The notes under the pieces are model-generated. The model was not told where the DNA came from. It was given only the letters and a program-made list of their open reading frames with translations, and made no database searches. This document shows positions 8,717-19,087 of a stretch of 64,000 nt of DNA, piece after piece. Position 1 is the stretch's first letter; each line of letters begins with the position of its first letter. Position numbers and translations under genes: made by a program. This DNA comes from Thalassobaculum fulvum (GTDB lineage: Bacteria > Pseudomonadota > Alphaproteobacteria > Thalassobaculales > Thalassobaculaceae), in NCBI RefSeq assembly GCF_014652915.1, contig NZ_BMZS01000002.1, forward strand, positions 106,590 through 170,589, given 5' to 3'.

Positions 8717-9802
8717 TCACCCGCCCCAGGTGCGTTCCAGCACGTTCACCCAGTTCTCCCAGCAGATCTTGCGGACCAGCGTCTCGCCGTAGCCGGCTTG
8801 GCGCATGGCGGCGACCAGGTTCGGCAGGCCGGCGGCGTCCTTGATCTCGGCCGGGATGGTGGCGCCGTCGAAGTCGGAGCCGAGGCCGACGCCGTCCTCG
8901 CCCAGCTTCTCCAGCAGGTGGTCCATGTGCCGCAGCACCACGTCGAGGCCGGTGTCGGCGCTCATCTGGCCGTCGGGGCGAAGGAACGAGGTGGCGTAGT
9001 TGATGCCGACCAGGCCGCCGCTCTCGCGGATCCGGGCGAGCTGGTCGTCGGTCAGGTTGCGCGTCGTCGGGCAGATCGAATGGGCGTTGGAGTGCGAGGC
9101 GACCAGCGGCGCGTCGCTGAGTTCCGCCAGGTCCCAGAAGCCCTTCTCGTTGAGGTGCGACAGGTCGAGCATCACGCCGAGCCGGTTGCACTCGCGCACC
9201 AGCGCCTTGCCGGCGTCGGTCAGCCCGTCGCCGGTGTCGGGCGAGCCCGGGAACCGGAACGGCACGCCGTGGCCGTAGGCGGTCGGCCGGCTCCACACCG
9301 GGCCGAGCGAGCGCAGCCCGGCCTGGACCATCACCTCGAGCGACCGGAAGTCGGTGTCGATCGCCTCCGCACCCTCGAAGTGCAGCACGGTCGCCAGCAC
9401 GCCCCTGGCCATGCAGTCGCGGATCTCGGCGGCGGTCCGGCACACCTTCACGCGGCCGCCGGACGCCTTCTCGATCCGGAACAGGATGCCGGCCATGGCG
9501 AGCGCCACCGGCTGCGCCTCGCCGAGCGACAGCGGCGCGGGCAGCGGCAGGTCGTAGCTCTCGCCCGACATCGCCTCGCGGCGCCCGGCCCTGGCGCCGG
9601 CCGGGTCCGGGTCCGGCGACGGCACGAACACCGCGAACAGCCCGCCGGCAAAGCCGCCGGCCTGCATGCGCGGCAGGTCGAGATGGCCTTCGCCGTCGCC
9701 GTCGAGGAACTGCTGCTCGACCCCCTGTGCGCCCTTCCGGAACAGGCGCAGCAGGACGTCGTTGTGGCCGTCGAAGACGGGCATGGCGGAGGTGTCGGGC
9801 AT
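8717..9802 (-). CDS. Membrane dipeptidase, peptidase family M19
   Basis: 361 residues. The family M19 zinc ligands start with His13-x-Asp15 in FDGHNDVLLRL; the bridging Glu is in VLHFEGAEAI, followed by GVMLDLSHLNEKGFWDL, VASHSNAHSICPTTRNL and VGLGSDFDGA, all characteristic of renal-dipeptidase-like enzymes. No signal peptide is visible, so it is probably cytoplasmic, unlike the animal enzyme. It should hydrolyse dipeptides, including those with D-residues at the C-terminal position. Upstream on the same strand, after 69 bases, is an NTF2-like gene. Confidence 0.95.
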   Translation of the reverse strand: MPDTSAMPVFDGHNDVLLRLFRKGAQGVEQQFLDGDGEGHLDLPRMQAGGFAGGLFAVFVPSPDPDPAGARAGRREAMSGESYDLPLPAPLSLGEAQPVALAMAGILFRIEKASGGRVKVCRTAAEIRDCMARGVLATVLHFEGAEAIDTDFRSLEVMVQAGLRSLGPVWSRPTAYGHGVPFRFPGSPDTGDGLTDAGKALVRECNRLGVMLDLSHLNEKGFWDLAELSDAPLVASHSNAHSICPTTRNLTDDQLARIRESGGLVGINYATSFLRPDGQMSADTGLDVVLRHMDHLLEKLGEDGVGLGSDFDGATIPAEIKDAAGLPNLVAAMRQAGYGETLVRKICWENWVNVLERTWGG

Positions 9803-9871
9803 GATGGACTCGCGATGAGGGAGCCGGAGAACCCCGGCGAGCGATCAGGCTAGCAGAATTGCCGGCACACT

Positions 9872-10252
9872 CTACCCGATGAACTTCCAGTAGGTGTCCT
9901 TCTTGACGACCATGCCGTCGCGGAACTCCCACAGGTCGCAGCCGAGGTACTCGAACGGCTGGCCGCCGGCCGGGGTGCCGCGCACCACCCATTCGGAAAG
10001 CGCCTTGGTGTCGTCGCAGATCCAGTGCCGCATCTCCTCCCAGCGCATGTCCGGGATCTCGGCGTAGCGGCCGCGCAACACCTGGGCGATCTCGGCCTTG
10101 CCGACGCAGCGCCGGCCTTCCGGCGCGTTCGGCCCGCGCGCCATCAGCCAGACGCAGTCGTCGGCGAAGTGCGACAGGATCCCGTCGACGTCGTGCCGGT
10201 TGAAGCCGTCCTGGATCTCGTCGAGCAGCGCAATGGTGATGGGGCGCGACAT
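9872..10252 (-). CDS. SnoaL-like / ketosteroid-isomerase-fold protein
   Basis: 126 residues with the NTF2-like pattern IQDGFNRHDVDGILSHFADDCVW...GKAEIAQVLRGRYAEIPDMRW...YLGCDLWEFRDGMVVKKDTYWK. Such proteins are small alpha-beta cones that act as isomerases, hydratases or binding domains; no catalytic identity can be read here. It lies just upstream of the M19 dipeptidase on the same strand and may be cotranscribed. Not closely similar to the DUF1348 protein at 3965. Confidence 0.85.
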   Translation of the reverse strand: MSRPITIALLDEIQDGFNRHDVDGILSHFADDCVWLMARGPNAPEGRRCVGKAEIAQVLRGRYAEIPDMRWEEMRHWICDDTKALSEWVVRGTPAGGQPFEYLGCDLWEFRDGMVVKKDTYWKFIG

Positions 10253-10331
10253 GGGCCGGGTCTCCGAGCGATGGTTGACCCGGCCATGCTAGCGCCTGGA
10301 CTGCGGCAGATGGAACTGCCCTGGCAGGACC

Positions 10332-11045
10332 TCAGGTCGGCAGCCCGCTCTCGGCCTGGCGGTCGAGATGGGCGACCAGGTCGGCCGGCAGGCTGAGCCG
10401 GTGCGCCAGCGCCTCCAGGTAGGCGCGCTCGGCCGGGTGGTCCGGATCGATCGCCAGCCGCGACACCAGGTACAGCTCAGCCGCCTGCTCGGGCGACTGC
10501 GCGGCCGACGCGATCGCTCCCAGGTCGACCGGCTTCGCCAGCAGGTCGAACACGAAACCCTTGGCCGCCGCGTCCAGACCCATGCGGTCGACCGACTCGA
10601 ACAGCCGGGCCTGCTCGTCGGCATCGACGTGACCGTCGGCCTTGGCGGCCCCGACCATCGCCCGGATCAGCGCGAGCTGGAACGGCTGGCCGTCGGCGGC
10701 CGGCGCCGCCTCGGGCAGGAATCGCGGCTCGGCCCGGGCAACGTCCTCGGCCGTCGCGACCGGCGCGTCGGCCGCGCTCCGGCCGGCCTGCCAGTTCGTG
10801 TAGGCCCGGTAGGCCAGCGCGCCGAGCGCCGCCGCCCCGCCGTAGGCGGCCGCGCCGCCGGCCATCTTGCGGACCTTCTTGCTGCCGAGCAGCAGCGCGA
10901 TCAGGCCTCCGGCCGCCGCGCCGCCGGCCAGGCCGCCGAGGCCGCCCATCGCGTCGGCCTGCCGGCGTGCCGCATCGGTTGCGCGGCCCATGGCGGCCTT
11001 GGCGTCGCCGCCGAGGAACTGATCGAGCAGCTTGGTCGGGTCCAT
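10332..11045 (-). CDS. DUF533 (YebE-like) TerB-fold membrane-associated protein
   Basis: 237 residues. The N-terminal third is Gly/Ala-rich with a hydrophobic stretch (GGLAGGAAAGGLIALLLGSKKVRKMAGG, about 38-65), followed by AAYGGAAALGALAYRAYTNWQ. The C-terminal part is a TerB-like helical domain with ALIRAMVGAAKADGHVDADEQ and a LYLVSRLAIDPDHPAERAYLEALAHRL block. This is the DUF533/YebE layout. Function unknown, probably inner-membrane associated. Divergent from the MBL hydrolase gene with a 157-base gap. Confidence 0.88.
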   Translation of the reverse strand: MDPTKLLDQFLGGDAKAAMGRATDAARRQADAMGGLGGLAGGAAAGGLIALLLGSKKVRKMAGGAAAYGGAAALGALAYRAYTNWQAGRSAADAPVATAEDVARAEPRFLPEAAPAADGQPFQLALIRAMVGAAKADGHVDADEQARLFESVDRMGLDAAAKGFVFDLLAKPVDLGAIASAAQSPEQAAELYLVSRLAIDPDHPAERAYLEALAHRLSLPADLVAHLDRQAESGLPT

Positions 11046-11202
11046 CTCGTCTCCGGTATCGGGTTGATCAGCCGTACAGGTAGGGAACGCCCACTACGGA
11101 TCAACGGCCGGAGACGCCAGGTCGCACCCCCGTCCGCCGGGCGGGACGAACGCCCGGCTTGCAGTTAACCTGCGGCCACGATCGAACGATGGAGCCCTGC
11201 AT

Positions 11203-12081
11203 ATGAAAGTCACCCTGCTCGGCACCGGCTGCCCGCAGTGCCACACCAAACGCTACGGCCCGGCCAGCCTGGTCCGCCACGGCGAGGTCTCGGTGCTGAT
11301 CGACTGCGGCTCCGGCGTCACCCAGCGGCTGGTCGGTGCCGGCTGCCCGGGCGGGCGGCTGGACGCGGTGCTGCTGACCCACCTGCATTCCGACCACCTG
11401 GTCGACCTGTACCAGCTGATCGTCTCGGGCTGGCACCAGAACCGCACGGTGCCGCAGCGGATCTACGGGCCGAAAGGCACCCGTGCCTACGTCGAGGGGC
11501 TGCTGGCGCTGTGGCGCGAGGAGCGCGAGCTGCGGATGGCGCACGAGCGGCGCCCGAACCTGGCCGGCTTCACCGCCGAGGTGGTCGAGTACGGCGAAGG
11601 CCCGGTGGTCGAGCTGCCGGGGCTGTTCGTCGACGCGGTCAAGGTCGAGCACGAGCCGATCAAGGAGGCCTACGGCTTCGTGTTCCGGGCCGACGACGGC
11701 ACGGTGGCGGCGTTCAGCGGCGACACCCGCTACTGCGAGGCGCTGATCGAGGCGGCGCGCGGCGCCGACGTGCTGGTGCACGAGTGTTTCATCCACGGCC
11801 TGATGAAGCCGGTGCCGGGCGTGCGCACCCAGGAGGGCATCGACGCCGTCGCCTCCTATCACACCCTGTCGGCCGAGGTCGGCAAGGTGGCCAGCGAGGC
11901 CGGGGTCGGGTTCCTGATGCTGAACCACTTCGTGCCGGCCGAGTTCGACCGCGAGGCCCTGGCCGCCGAGGTGGCGCAGGACTTCGCCGGGCCGTTCGCG
12001 ATCGGCGAGGACCTGATGAGCTACGACGTGCCGACCCGCACGCTCACCCACGGCGACGCCCACTGGCGGCTGGGCTCCTGA
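11203..12081 (+). CDS. MBL-fold metallohydrolase, RNase Z / arylsulfatase-like group
   Basis: 292 residues. The metallo-beta-lactamase zinc motif is THLHSDH (His60, His62, Asp64, His65), preceded by LLGTGCPQ and VLIDCGSGV, with later ligands in AFSGDTRY and HECFIH and the final His in LMLNHFVP. The arrangement resembles ribonuclease Z-like and alkylsulfatase-like hydrolases rather than lactamases or glyoxalase II. It is cytoplasmic; substrate not assignable. A paired hairpin repeat lies directly downstream. Confidence 0.9.
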   Translation: MKVTLLGTGCPQCHTKRYGPASLVRHGEVSVLIDCGSGVTQRLVGAGCPGGRLDAVLLTHLHSDHLVDLYQLIVSGWHQNRTVPQRIYGPKGTRAYVEGLLALWREERELRMAHERRPNLAGFTAEVVEYGEGPVVELPGLFVDAVKVEHEPIKEAYGFVFRADDGTVAAFSGDTRYCEALIEAARGADVLVHECFIHGLMKPVPGVRTQEGIDAVASYHTLSAEVGKVASEAGVGFLMLNHFVPAEFDREALAAEVAQDFAGPFAIGEDLMSYDVPTRTLTHGDAHWRLGS

Positions 12082-12096
12082 CGGCGGGAGGCGGGT

Positions 12097-12209
12097 AGGT
12101 CCCGGCTCTGCGCGGCAAGCCGCTCCGGCCGGGATGAGGGTTGAAGCAAGGCCCTCCTCATTGCCTCATCCCGGCCGCAGGGGCGCAGCCCCGGAGAGCC
12201 GGGACCCAC
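12097..12209. repeat. Paired palindromic repeat, variant A, copy 2
   Basis: Hairpins at 12097-12140 and 12164-12209 in opposite orientation, between the MBL gene and glnS. The left one runs from GGTCCCGGCTC to GGCCGGGATGAGGG; the right from CCTCATCCCGGCCG to AGAGCCGGGACCCA. Same outer bases and TCCCGG/CCGGGA stem as the copies at 485 and 31419. Confidence 0.87.
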
Positions 12210-12288
12210 GGCGCGACCGGCACGCCGCCCTTGGCGGAACGCCGTGGATTTGGCACATAGGCGCCGCACTGCAACGAAGGAACCTCGG

Positions 12289-13974
<1,686 letters not shown>

Positions 13975-14087
13975 GCCCCGGCGCCCCGCTTGATCCCGGC
14001 CGGCCGGACGCTTGCGCCGGATCAATTCCTCACGCAGGTCCCTGGGCGATACTCCGGACACACCGGCACCAGATCCGGAGATTCGCC

Positions 14088-14570
14088 ATGCGGGCGCTCG
14101 TCGTCTGTTATTCGCTCACCGGCACCACGCGCCGGGTCGCCCGGGCGCTGGCATCAGAGCTCGGCGCCGAGCTGGAGGAAATCCGCTGCCCGCGCTACCG
14201 GCCCGGATTGCTCGGGGCCTTGCGCGCCGGGCATGACAGTTGGAGAGGCCTGATCCCGGAGATCGAGCCGCCGGCGAACGACCCGGCGCAGTACGAGCTC
14301 GTGGCGGTCGGCGGCCCGGTCTGGGCCTGGAACGCCTGCACCCCGGTGCGGGCCTACCTGACGCGCACCGCGGCCCGGCTGCCGGCCGTCGCGTTCTTCG
14401 CGACCGCCGGCGGCGCCGGGTTCGAGCGGGCGTTCGCGACGATGGCGGCGCTTGCCGGCAGGCAGCCGGCGGCGACCCTGGCGCTGACCGCCGAGCACTT
14501 CAAGGAGGGCAAGGACCCGGCCGCCATCGCCGCCTTCGCGGCGGAGCTTCGCCGCGGCCGCCCCGCCTGA
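14088..14570 (+). CDS. Flavodoxin-like protein
   Basis: 160 residues. N-terminal FMN phosphate loop CYSLTGTTRRVA (7-18) after MRALVV, and a second flavin region ELVAVGGPVWAWNACTPVRAYL, as in the flavodoxin/NAD(P)H:quinone-type families. It should bind FMN and transfer electrons or reduce a substrate in the cytoplasm. Ribosome site CCGGAG ends 7 bases before the ATG. It follows glnS by 113 bases and precedes a DsbA-fold isomerase gene by 90 bases, all on the same strand, without an obvious functional link. Confidence 0.9.
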   Translation: MRALVVCYSLTGTTRRVARALASELGAELEEIRCPRYRPGLLGALRAGHDSWRGLIPEIEPPANDPAQYELVAVGGPVWAWNACTPVRAYLTRTAARLPAVAFFATAGGAGFERAFATMAALAGRQPAATLALTAEHFKEGKDPAAIAAFAAELRRGRPA

Positions 14571-14660
14571 GGCCAAGCTCACGCAATCGTGGCGTCGAAC
14601 CCGCTGGCGACCCGATGGGCCGCATCGTACCGTCGCGCCCTCGCCATCAGGGGGACCGCC

Positions 14661-15275
14661 GTGAAGACCATCGACTACTACTACTCGACCCGCTCCAACT
14701 TCACCTATCTGGGAGCCGCCCGGCTGAACGCGATGGCGAAGGCGCACGGGCGGCGGATCGTGCACCGGCCGATCCTGCTGTCGGTGACGATGCCGGCGAT
14801 CGGCGGCCTGCCGTTCGGCGAGCGACCGACCATGCTGCGGAACTACTCGATGCGCGACGCGCTGCGCTGGGCCGACCACCTGGGCGTCCCGCTGCTGCGC
14901 GAGCCGGTGCACCACATGGGCCCGGTCGAGCTGCCGTCGGGCATCGTGATCGCCGGCCAGCGCGCGGTGGCGCGCGGCGAGCCGGGCGACGTCGACGCGC
15001 TCAGCCTGGCGGTGCTGCAGGCGCTGTGGCGCGACGACCGCGACATCGCCGACCGCACGGTGGTCGCCGAGCTCTGCGGGTCGGCCGGCTTCGCCGACGC
15101 CGAGGCACTGATGGACGAGGCGCTGAGCGCCGGCGTGCAGGCCGAGCTGCAGCGCAACTGCCAGGAGGCGATCGTGCGCGGCGTGATCGGCGCACCGACC
15201 TACTTCGTCGACGACGAGCCGTTCTACGGCCAGGACCGTCTGGACTTCGTCGAGCGGGCGCTGGCCGGCGGCTGA
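14661..15275 (+). CDS. 2-hydroxychromene-2-carboxylate isomerase / DsbA-fold oxidoreductase family protein
   Basis: 204 residues from a GTG start (GGGGG run about 7 bases upstream; VKTIDYYYSTRSNFTYLG is the usual family opening). The thioredoxin-like fold with helical insertion is recognisable from the C-terminal EAIVRGVIGAPTYFVDDEPFYGQDRLDFVERAL. The active-site position carries S/R/S rather than CxxC, as in the HCCA isomerases (kappa-class GST-like), which use glutathione in aromatic degradation. A different substrate is possible; no aromatic gene is adjacent. A longer frame from 14589 lacks support. Confidence 0.87.
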   Translation: MKTIDYYYSTRSNFTYLGAARLNAMAKAHGRRIVHRPILLSVTMPAIGGLPFGERPTMLRNYSMRDALRWADHLGVPLLREPVHHMGPVELPSGIVIAGQRAVARGEPGDVDALSLAVLQALWRDDRDIADRTVVAELCGSAGFADAEALMDEALSAGVQAELQRNCQEAIVRGVIGAPTYFVDDEPFYGQDRLDFVERALAGG

Positions 15276-15308
15276 GGCGCCCGAACAGGACGCGTCAGGG
15301 CGGCCGCG

Positions 15309-17024
15309 TCAGGCGACCCGGACCCGCGACACGAACTCGCCGACCTGGCGCCGCAGGCTGCTGGCGGATTCGGCGAGTTCGCGGGCGGCGGACAGCACCT
15401 GCGACGCCGCCGAGCCGCCTTCCGCCGCGGCCTGGCTGACCTGGGCGATGGCACCGCTCACCTCGTTGGTGCCGGCCGAGGCCTGCTGGACGTTGCGGGC
15501 GATCTCCTGGGTGGCCGAGCCCTGTTCCTCGACCGCCGAGGCGATGGCCGCGGCGATGTCGCGGCTCTCGCCGATCACCCGGGCGATCCCCTCGATGGCG
15601 CTGGCGGTCCGGCGGGTGACGTCCTGGACCTCCCCGACCTGGGCGGTGATGCCTTCGGTGGCGCGGGCCGTCTGGGTCGCCAGGTTCTTCACTTCCTCGG
15701 CCACGACCGCGAAGCCCTTGCCCGCTTCGCCGGCACGGGCGGCCTCGATGGTGGCGTTCAGCGCCAGCAGGTTGGTCCGCTCGGCGATGTCCTGGATCAG
15801 CTCGACCACCTCGCCGATCTTCTGCGAGGTGACCACCAGCCCTTCCGCGGTGACCCGGGTGCGCTCGGCGTCGTCCACGGCCCGCGACGAGATCGTCGAG
15901 GACTGGGCGACCTGCTGGCCGATCTCGCGGACCGACGCCGCCAGCTCCTCGCAGGCGGTGGCCACGGTCTCGACGTTGGCGCTCGCCTCGTCGGCGGCCG
16001 CCGCCACCGTGCCGGCCTGGCTGTTGGTCTCCTCCAGGCTGGAGTTCAGGGTCTGGGCTGCCGCCTCCAGCTCGGTCGCGGCCGACGACACCGCCTCGAC
16101 GATCGCCCCGACACTCTCCTCGAACCGGTCGGCCAGCGCGTTCATCGCCCGGGCCTGCTCCGCCGCCGCCCGGCGTTCGGCCTCGGCGGCGTCCTCCTCC
16201 AACTGCCGGGTGCGGATCATGCTGTCCTTGAACACCTGCATGGCGCCGGCGATCGCCCCGATCTCGTCGCGGCGGCCCACGCCGAAGACCTCGGCCGCGA
16301 GGTTGCCGGTCGCCAGCTCCTTCAGCGCCGACACCACGCGCCGGATCGGCTCGACGATGCCATAGCGGGCGATCGCCATGCCCAGCGCGGTTCCCAGCAC
16401 CAGCCCGGCGGCCGACACCGCGATCATGATCGCGCGGATCCGCTCGTAGGTCTCGTCGGCCCGGGCCGCCTCGGCATGCGCTCGGGCCTCGGCCAGCGCC
16501 ACGTATTCCCGGATCGTGCTGTTGAGGTTCTGCGCCGCCCCCTGGTTGGCGCGGACCGCCTCGACGATGCGGTGCTGCGTCTCGCTGATCTCGACCGACG
16601 CTCCGGCGCCGGCGACGATCTTCAGCATCGCCTCGACGCCGCGCCGATAGCCGGCGAACCCGGCCTCGACCCGCTCCAGCACCGCCAGCAGCTCCGTCTC
16701 GGTGGCGGCGGTCAGCGCGCGCGCGCTCGCCAGCCTCGCCTCGAGCTCGGCCTTCTCCTGTGCGATCACAGACTGCATTTCGGCGATCCGGTCCGGGCTG
16801 GGCTCGGCCGCGATGATGTACTCCGAGCGGTTCAGGGTGGTGACGAGCTGGCTGAGCCGGAGCCCCTCGACCGCCTCCTCGGCGGAATGCTCCACCTCGG
16901 CGGCGATTTCGTCGAGCGTGTGCAGGGCCGAGATCCCGACCCCCGCGACCGCCAGCACCGCAGCGCCGAGGACCGCGATGATGGAGAAGATCTTCGCCGA
17001 AATCGGGATGTTCACCAATGACAT
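15309..17024 (-). CDS. Methyl-accepting chemotaxis protein
   Basis: 571 residues. TM1 at about 11-32, a periplasmic helical domain of about 165 residues ([12 protein letters not shown] and following; four-helix bundle type), TM2 at about 197-219, HAMP at about 220-272, then a long MA signalling domain whose hairpin tip contains [20 protein letters not shown]. It senses a periplasmic ligand and controls CheA. The ATG at 17024 has TTGAGGG close upstream; earlier in-frame ATGs lack a ribosome site. No che genes are present, so this is an orphan receptor. Confidence 0.95.
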   Translation of the reverse strand: MSLVNIPISAKIFSIIAVLGAAVLAVAGVGISALHTLDEIAAEVEHSAEEAVEGLRLSQLVTTLNRSEYIIAAEPSPDRIAEMQSVIAQEKAELEARLASARALTAATETELLAVLERVEAGFAGYRRGVEAMLKIVAGAGASVEISETQHRIVEAVRANQGAAQNLNSTIREYVALAEARAHAEAARADETYERIRAIMIAVSAAGLVLGTALGMAIARYGIVEPIRRVVSALKELATGNLAAEVFGVGRRDEIGAIAGAMQVFKDSMIRTRQLEEDAAEAERRAAAEQARAMNALADRFEESVGAIVEAVSSAATELEAAAQTLNSSLEETNSQAGTVAAAADEASANVETVATACEELAASVREIGQQVAQSSTISSRAVDDAERTRVTAEGLVVTSQKIGEVVELIQDIAERTNLLALNATIEAARAGEAGKGFAVVAEEVKNLATQTARATEGITAQVGEVQDVTRRTASAIEGIARVIGESRDIAAAIASAVEEQGSATQEIARNVQQASAGTNEVSGAIAQVSQAAAEGGSAASQVLSAARELAESASSLRRQVGEFVSRVRVA

Positions 17025-17277
17025 GGCAGCCCTCAACCTCTTGGCCATTCGCATACCGATCACCGGGTCAGAGTCGGCCTCCCCATCCCGTCCGGTCATC
17101 CTGCATTCAGGGCACGAGTGATGAAAAATGAGTAAAGAACTTCTTGCCTGGCAACGGTCGAATACGACCGTATTCATTCGCGATTACTCTATGCGGGCCA
17201 GCCACCGGACCGCGGGGTTGCCGCGCCGCCCGGCCGAGCTACCTCGGTCACGGGAGCCATCGAGACGGAGACGCCGC

Positions 17278-17850
17278 GTGACCGCCCGCCTGAGCCGCCT
17301 GCTGATCCTGCTGTCCGCCCTGCTGACCGCCACCCCTGCGACCGCCTCCCCGGAAGCCTGGGCGGCCCTGCGCCAGCCCGGCACCGTGGCGGTGATGCGC
17401 CACGCCCTGGCTCCCGGCTTCGGCGACCCGGCAGGCTTCACCCTCGGCGACTGCGCGACCCAGCGCGACCTGGACGCGCGCGGCCGGGCCCAGGCCCGGG
17501 CCGTCGGCGACGCCTTCCGGGCCGCCGGCATCGAGGTCGACCGGATCCTGACCAGCCGCTGGTGCCGGTGCCGGCACACGGCCGAGGAAACCGCACTGGC
17601 TCCGGTCGAGGAATTCGCGGCGCTCGACTCGTTCTTCGCCGACCGCAGCACCGCCGACGCCCAGACCGAGGCGGTGCGCCGGCGCCTCGCCGGGGCGGAT
17701 CCGGCGGAGAAGCTGCTGCTGGTCACCCACCAGGTCAACATTGCGGCCCTCACCGGCCGCTCGACCCGGTCCGGCGAGGTGCTGGTGATCCGGGTCGCCC
17801 AGGACGGCGGCGTGCAGACGCTCGGCTCGATCGCGATCCCGGTGCCCTGA
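17278..17850 (+). CDS. Exported histidine phosphatase superfamily protein
   Basis: 190 residues from a GTG start with a GGAG-type site upstream. Residues 1-23 are a signal peptide (LSRLLILLSALLTATPATA). The catalytic arginine-histidine appears as VAVMRHALAPGFGDP; the second His lies in LLLVTHQVNIAALTG, matching the two-histidine core of the branch 2-like/SixA-like phosphatases. RILTSRWCRCRHTAEE follows the family pattern. Periplasmic phosphomonoesterase or phosphohistidine phosphatase is likely; substrate unknown. Confidence 0.9.
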   Translation: MTARLSRLLILLSALLTATPATASPEAWAALRQPGTVAVMRHALAPGFGDPAGFTLGDCATQRDLDARGRAQARAVGDAFRAAGIEVDRILTSRWCRCRHTAEETALAPVEEFAALDSFFADRSTADAQTEAVRRRLAGADPAEKLLLVTHQVNIAALTGRSTRSGEVLVIRVAQDGGVQTLGSIAIPVP

Positions 17851-17936
17851 AATCGACGTCCGAACGCGGGCGTTTCCGGTGGCGCCGTCGCCCCCGGCTG
17901 GCCTAGCCTTCGCCCTGCAACGACGAGGGCCGGAGC

Positions 17937-18809
17937 ATGAGCAAGGGCAGGCAACTGAAGGACCGGATCGCCGAGCGCGGGCTGGTGCAGGTGATGGCCG
18001 GGCACAGCCCGCTGTCGGCGAGGCTGGCGGCCGAGGCCGGGTTCGACGGCATCTGGGCGAGCGGCTTCGAGCTGTCGGCGCTGCACGGCCTGCCGGACGT
18101 CAGCCTGGTCACCATGACCCAGCACCTGGAGACCATGCGGGCGATGGTCGAGGCGTCGGGCCTGCCGGTGGTGGCCGACATCGACACCGGCTTCGGCAAC
18201 GCCATCAACGTAATCCACGCGATCGAGCAGTACGAGCGCGCCGGCGCCGCCGCGGTGGTGATCGAGGACAAGTCGTTCCCCAAGGTCACCAGCCTGATCG
18301 CCGGCGGCCGCCAGGACCTGCTGCGGGTCGAGGAGTTCCAGGGCAAGATCGAGGCCGCCTGCGCGACCCGCAGGGACCCGGACTTCCTGGTGATCGCCCG
18401 CTGCGAGGCGCTGATCGCCGGGCTCGGCGAGGCCGAGGCGCTGGCCCGCTCGGCGGCCTACGAGGAAGCCGGCGCCGACATGATCCTGATCCACTCCAAG
18501 CAGAAGACCCCGGACGAGGTCGAGAGCTACGTGCGGGCGTGGCGGGGAAAGGTGCCGATCGTGGTGGTGCCGACCGCCTACCCGGAGTTCACGGTGGAGC
18601 GCATGAAGGCGCTCGGCAAGATCGCCGTCGCGATCTGGGGCAACCACGCGATCCGCGCCGCGGTGACGGCGATGCAGCGGGTGTTCCGGCAGATCCTCGA
18701 CGAGGGCGGCATCCGGGGCGCCGACCGCGACATCGTCAGCGTCGAGGAGATCTTCCGCCTGCAGGGCATGGACCGGGTCAAACAGGACGAGAAGCGGTTC
18801 CTGCGGTAG
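17937..18809 (+). CDS. Phosphonopyruvate hydrolase (PEP mutase / isocitrate lyase superfamily)
   Basis: 290 residues, the length of the characterised Variovorax enzyme. The superfamily metal region is ADIDTGFGNAINV (80-92) and the lid loop reads EDKSFPKVTS (110-119). At position 118 this protein has Thr, as in phosphonopyruvate hydrolase, where PEP mutases have Asn. GRQDLLRVEEFQGKIEAA and IHSKQKTPDEV are also shared with the hydrolase. It should split phosphonopyruvate into pyruvate and phosphate, using phosphonates as a phosphorus source. The usual companion (2-amino-3-phosphonopropionate or similar transaminase) is not adjacent. GGAG precedes the ATG. Confidence 0.85.
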   Translation: MSKGRQLKDRIAERGLVQVMAGHSPLSARLAAEAGFDGIWASGFELSALHGLPDVSLVTMTQHLETMRAMVEASGLPVVADIDTGFGNAINVIHAIEQYERAGAAAVVIEDKSFPKVTSLIAGGRQDLLRVEEFQGKIEAACATRRDPDFLVIARCEALIAGLGEAEALARSAAYEEAGADMILIHSKQKTPDEVESYVRAWRGKVPIVVVPTAYPEFTVERMKALGKIAVAIWGNHAIRAAVTAMQRVFRQILDEGGIRGADRDIVSVEEIFRLQGMDRVKQDEKRFLR

Positions 18810-18853
18810 CGGGGAGCGCCAGCACGTGGCAGACCGTGCCAGTGGTCAACACA

Positions 18854-19020
18854 TATTCCGGTGACAGTTATTCCGGTGACAGTGCACTCAATTCCTGCCA
18901 CGAGATAAGTGCACTGTCACCGGAACTGCTGTCACTGGAACCGCGAGATAAGTGCACTGTCACCGGAACTACTGTCACCGGAACTATGTCACCGGAACTA
19001 CCGGAACCGCCACCGGAACT
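18854..19020. repeat. Nested direct and inverted repeats built on (T)GTCACCGGAACT
   Basis: TATTCCGGTGACAGT occurs twice in perfect tandem (18854-18868, 18869-18883). A perfect 18-base inverted repeat pairs 18871-18888 with 18908-18925. A perfect 26-base direct repeat starting GAGATAAGTGCACTG lies at 18902-18927 and 18945-18970, followed by decaying copies of TGTCACCGGAACT to 19020. No open frame of note. Similar GGTGACAGTGCACT blocks are, from memory, found beside REP-type tyrosine transposases; none is present here, so this may be a relic or satellite. Confidence 0.85.
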
Positions 19021-19087
19021 TCCGCTTCGCCTCGGACACTTCAAGGCGATAGGGAAAGGACGGGCCCAACCGCCGCGCCGCCCGGCG

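Noticed and set aside
18854-19020. CRISPR array
   Set aside because: Repeats are not evenly spaced, units vary, no uniform spacers and no cas genes.
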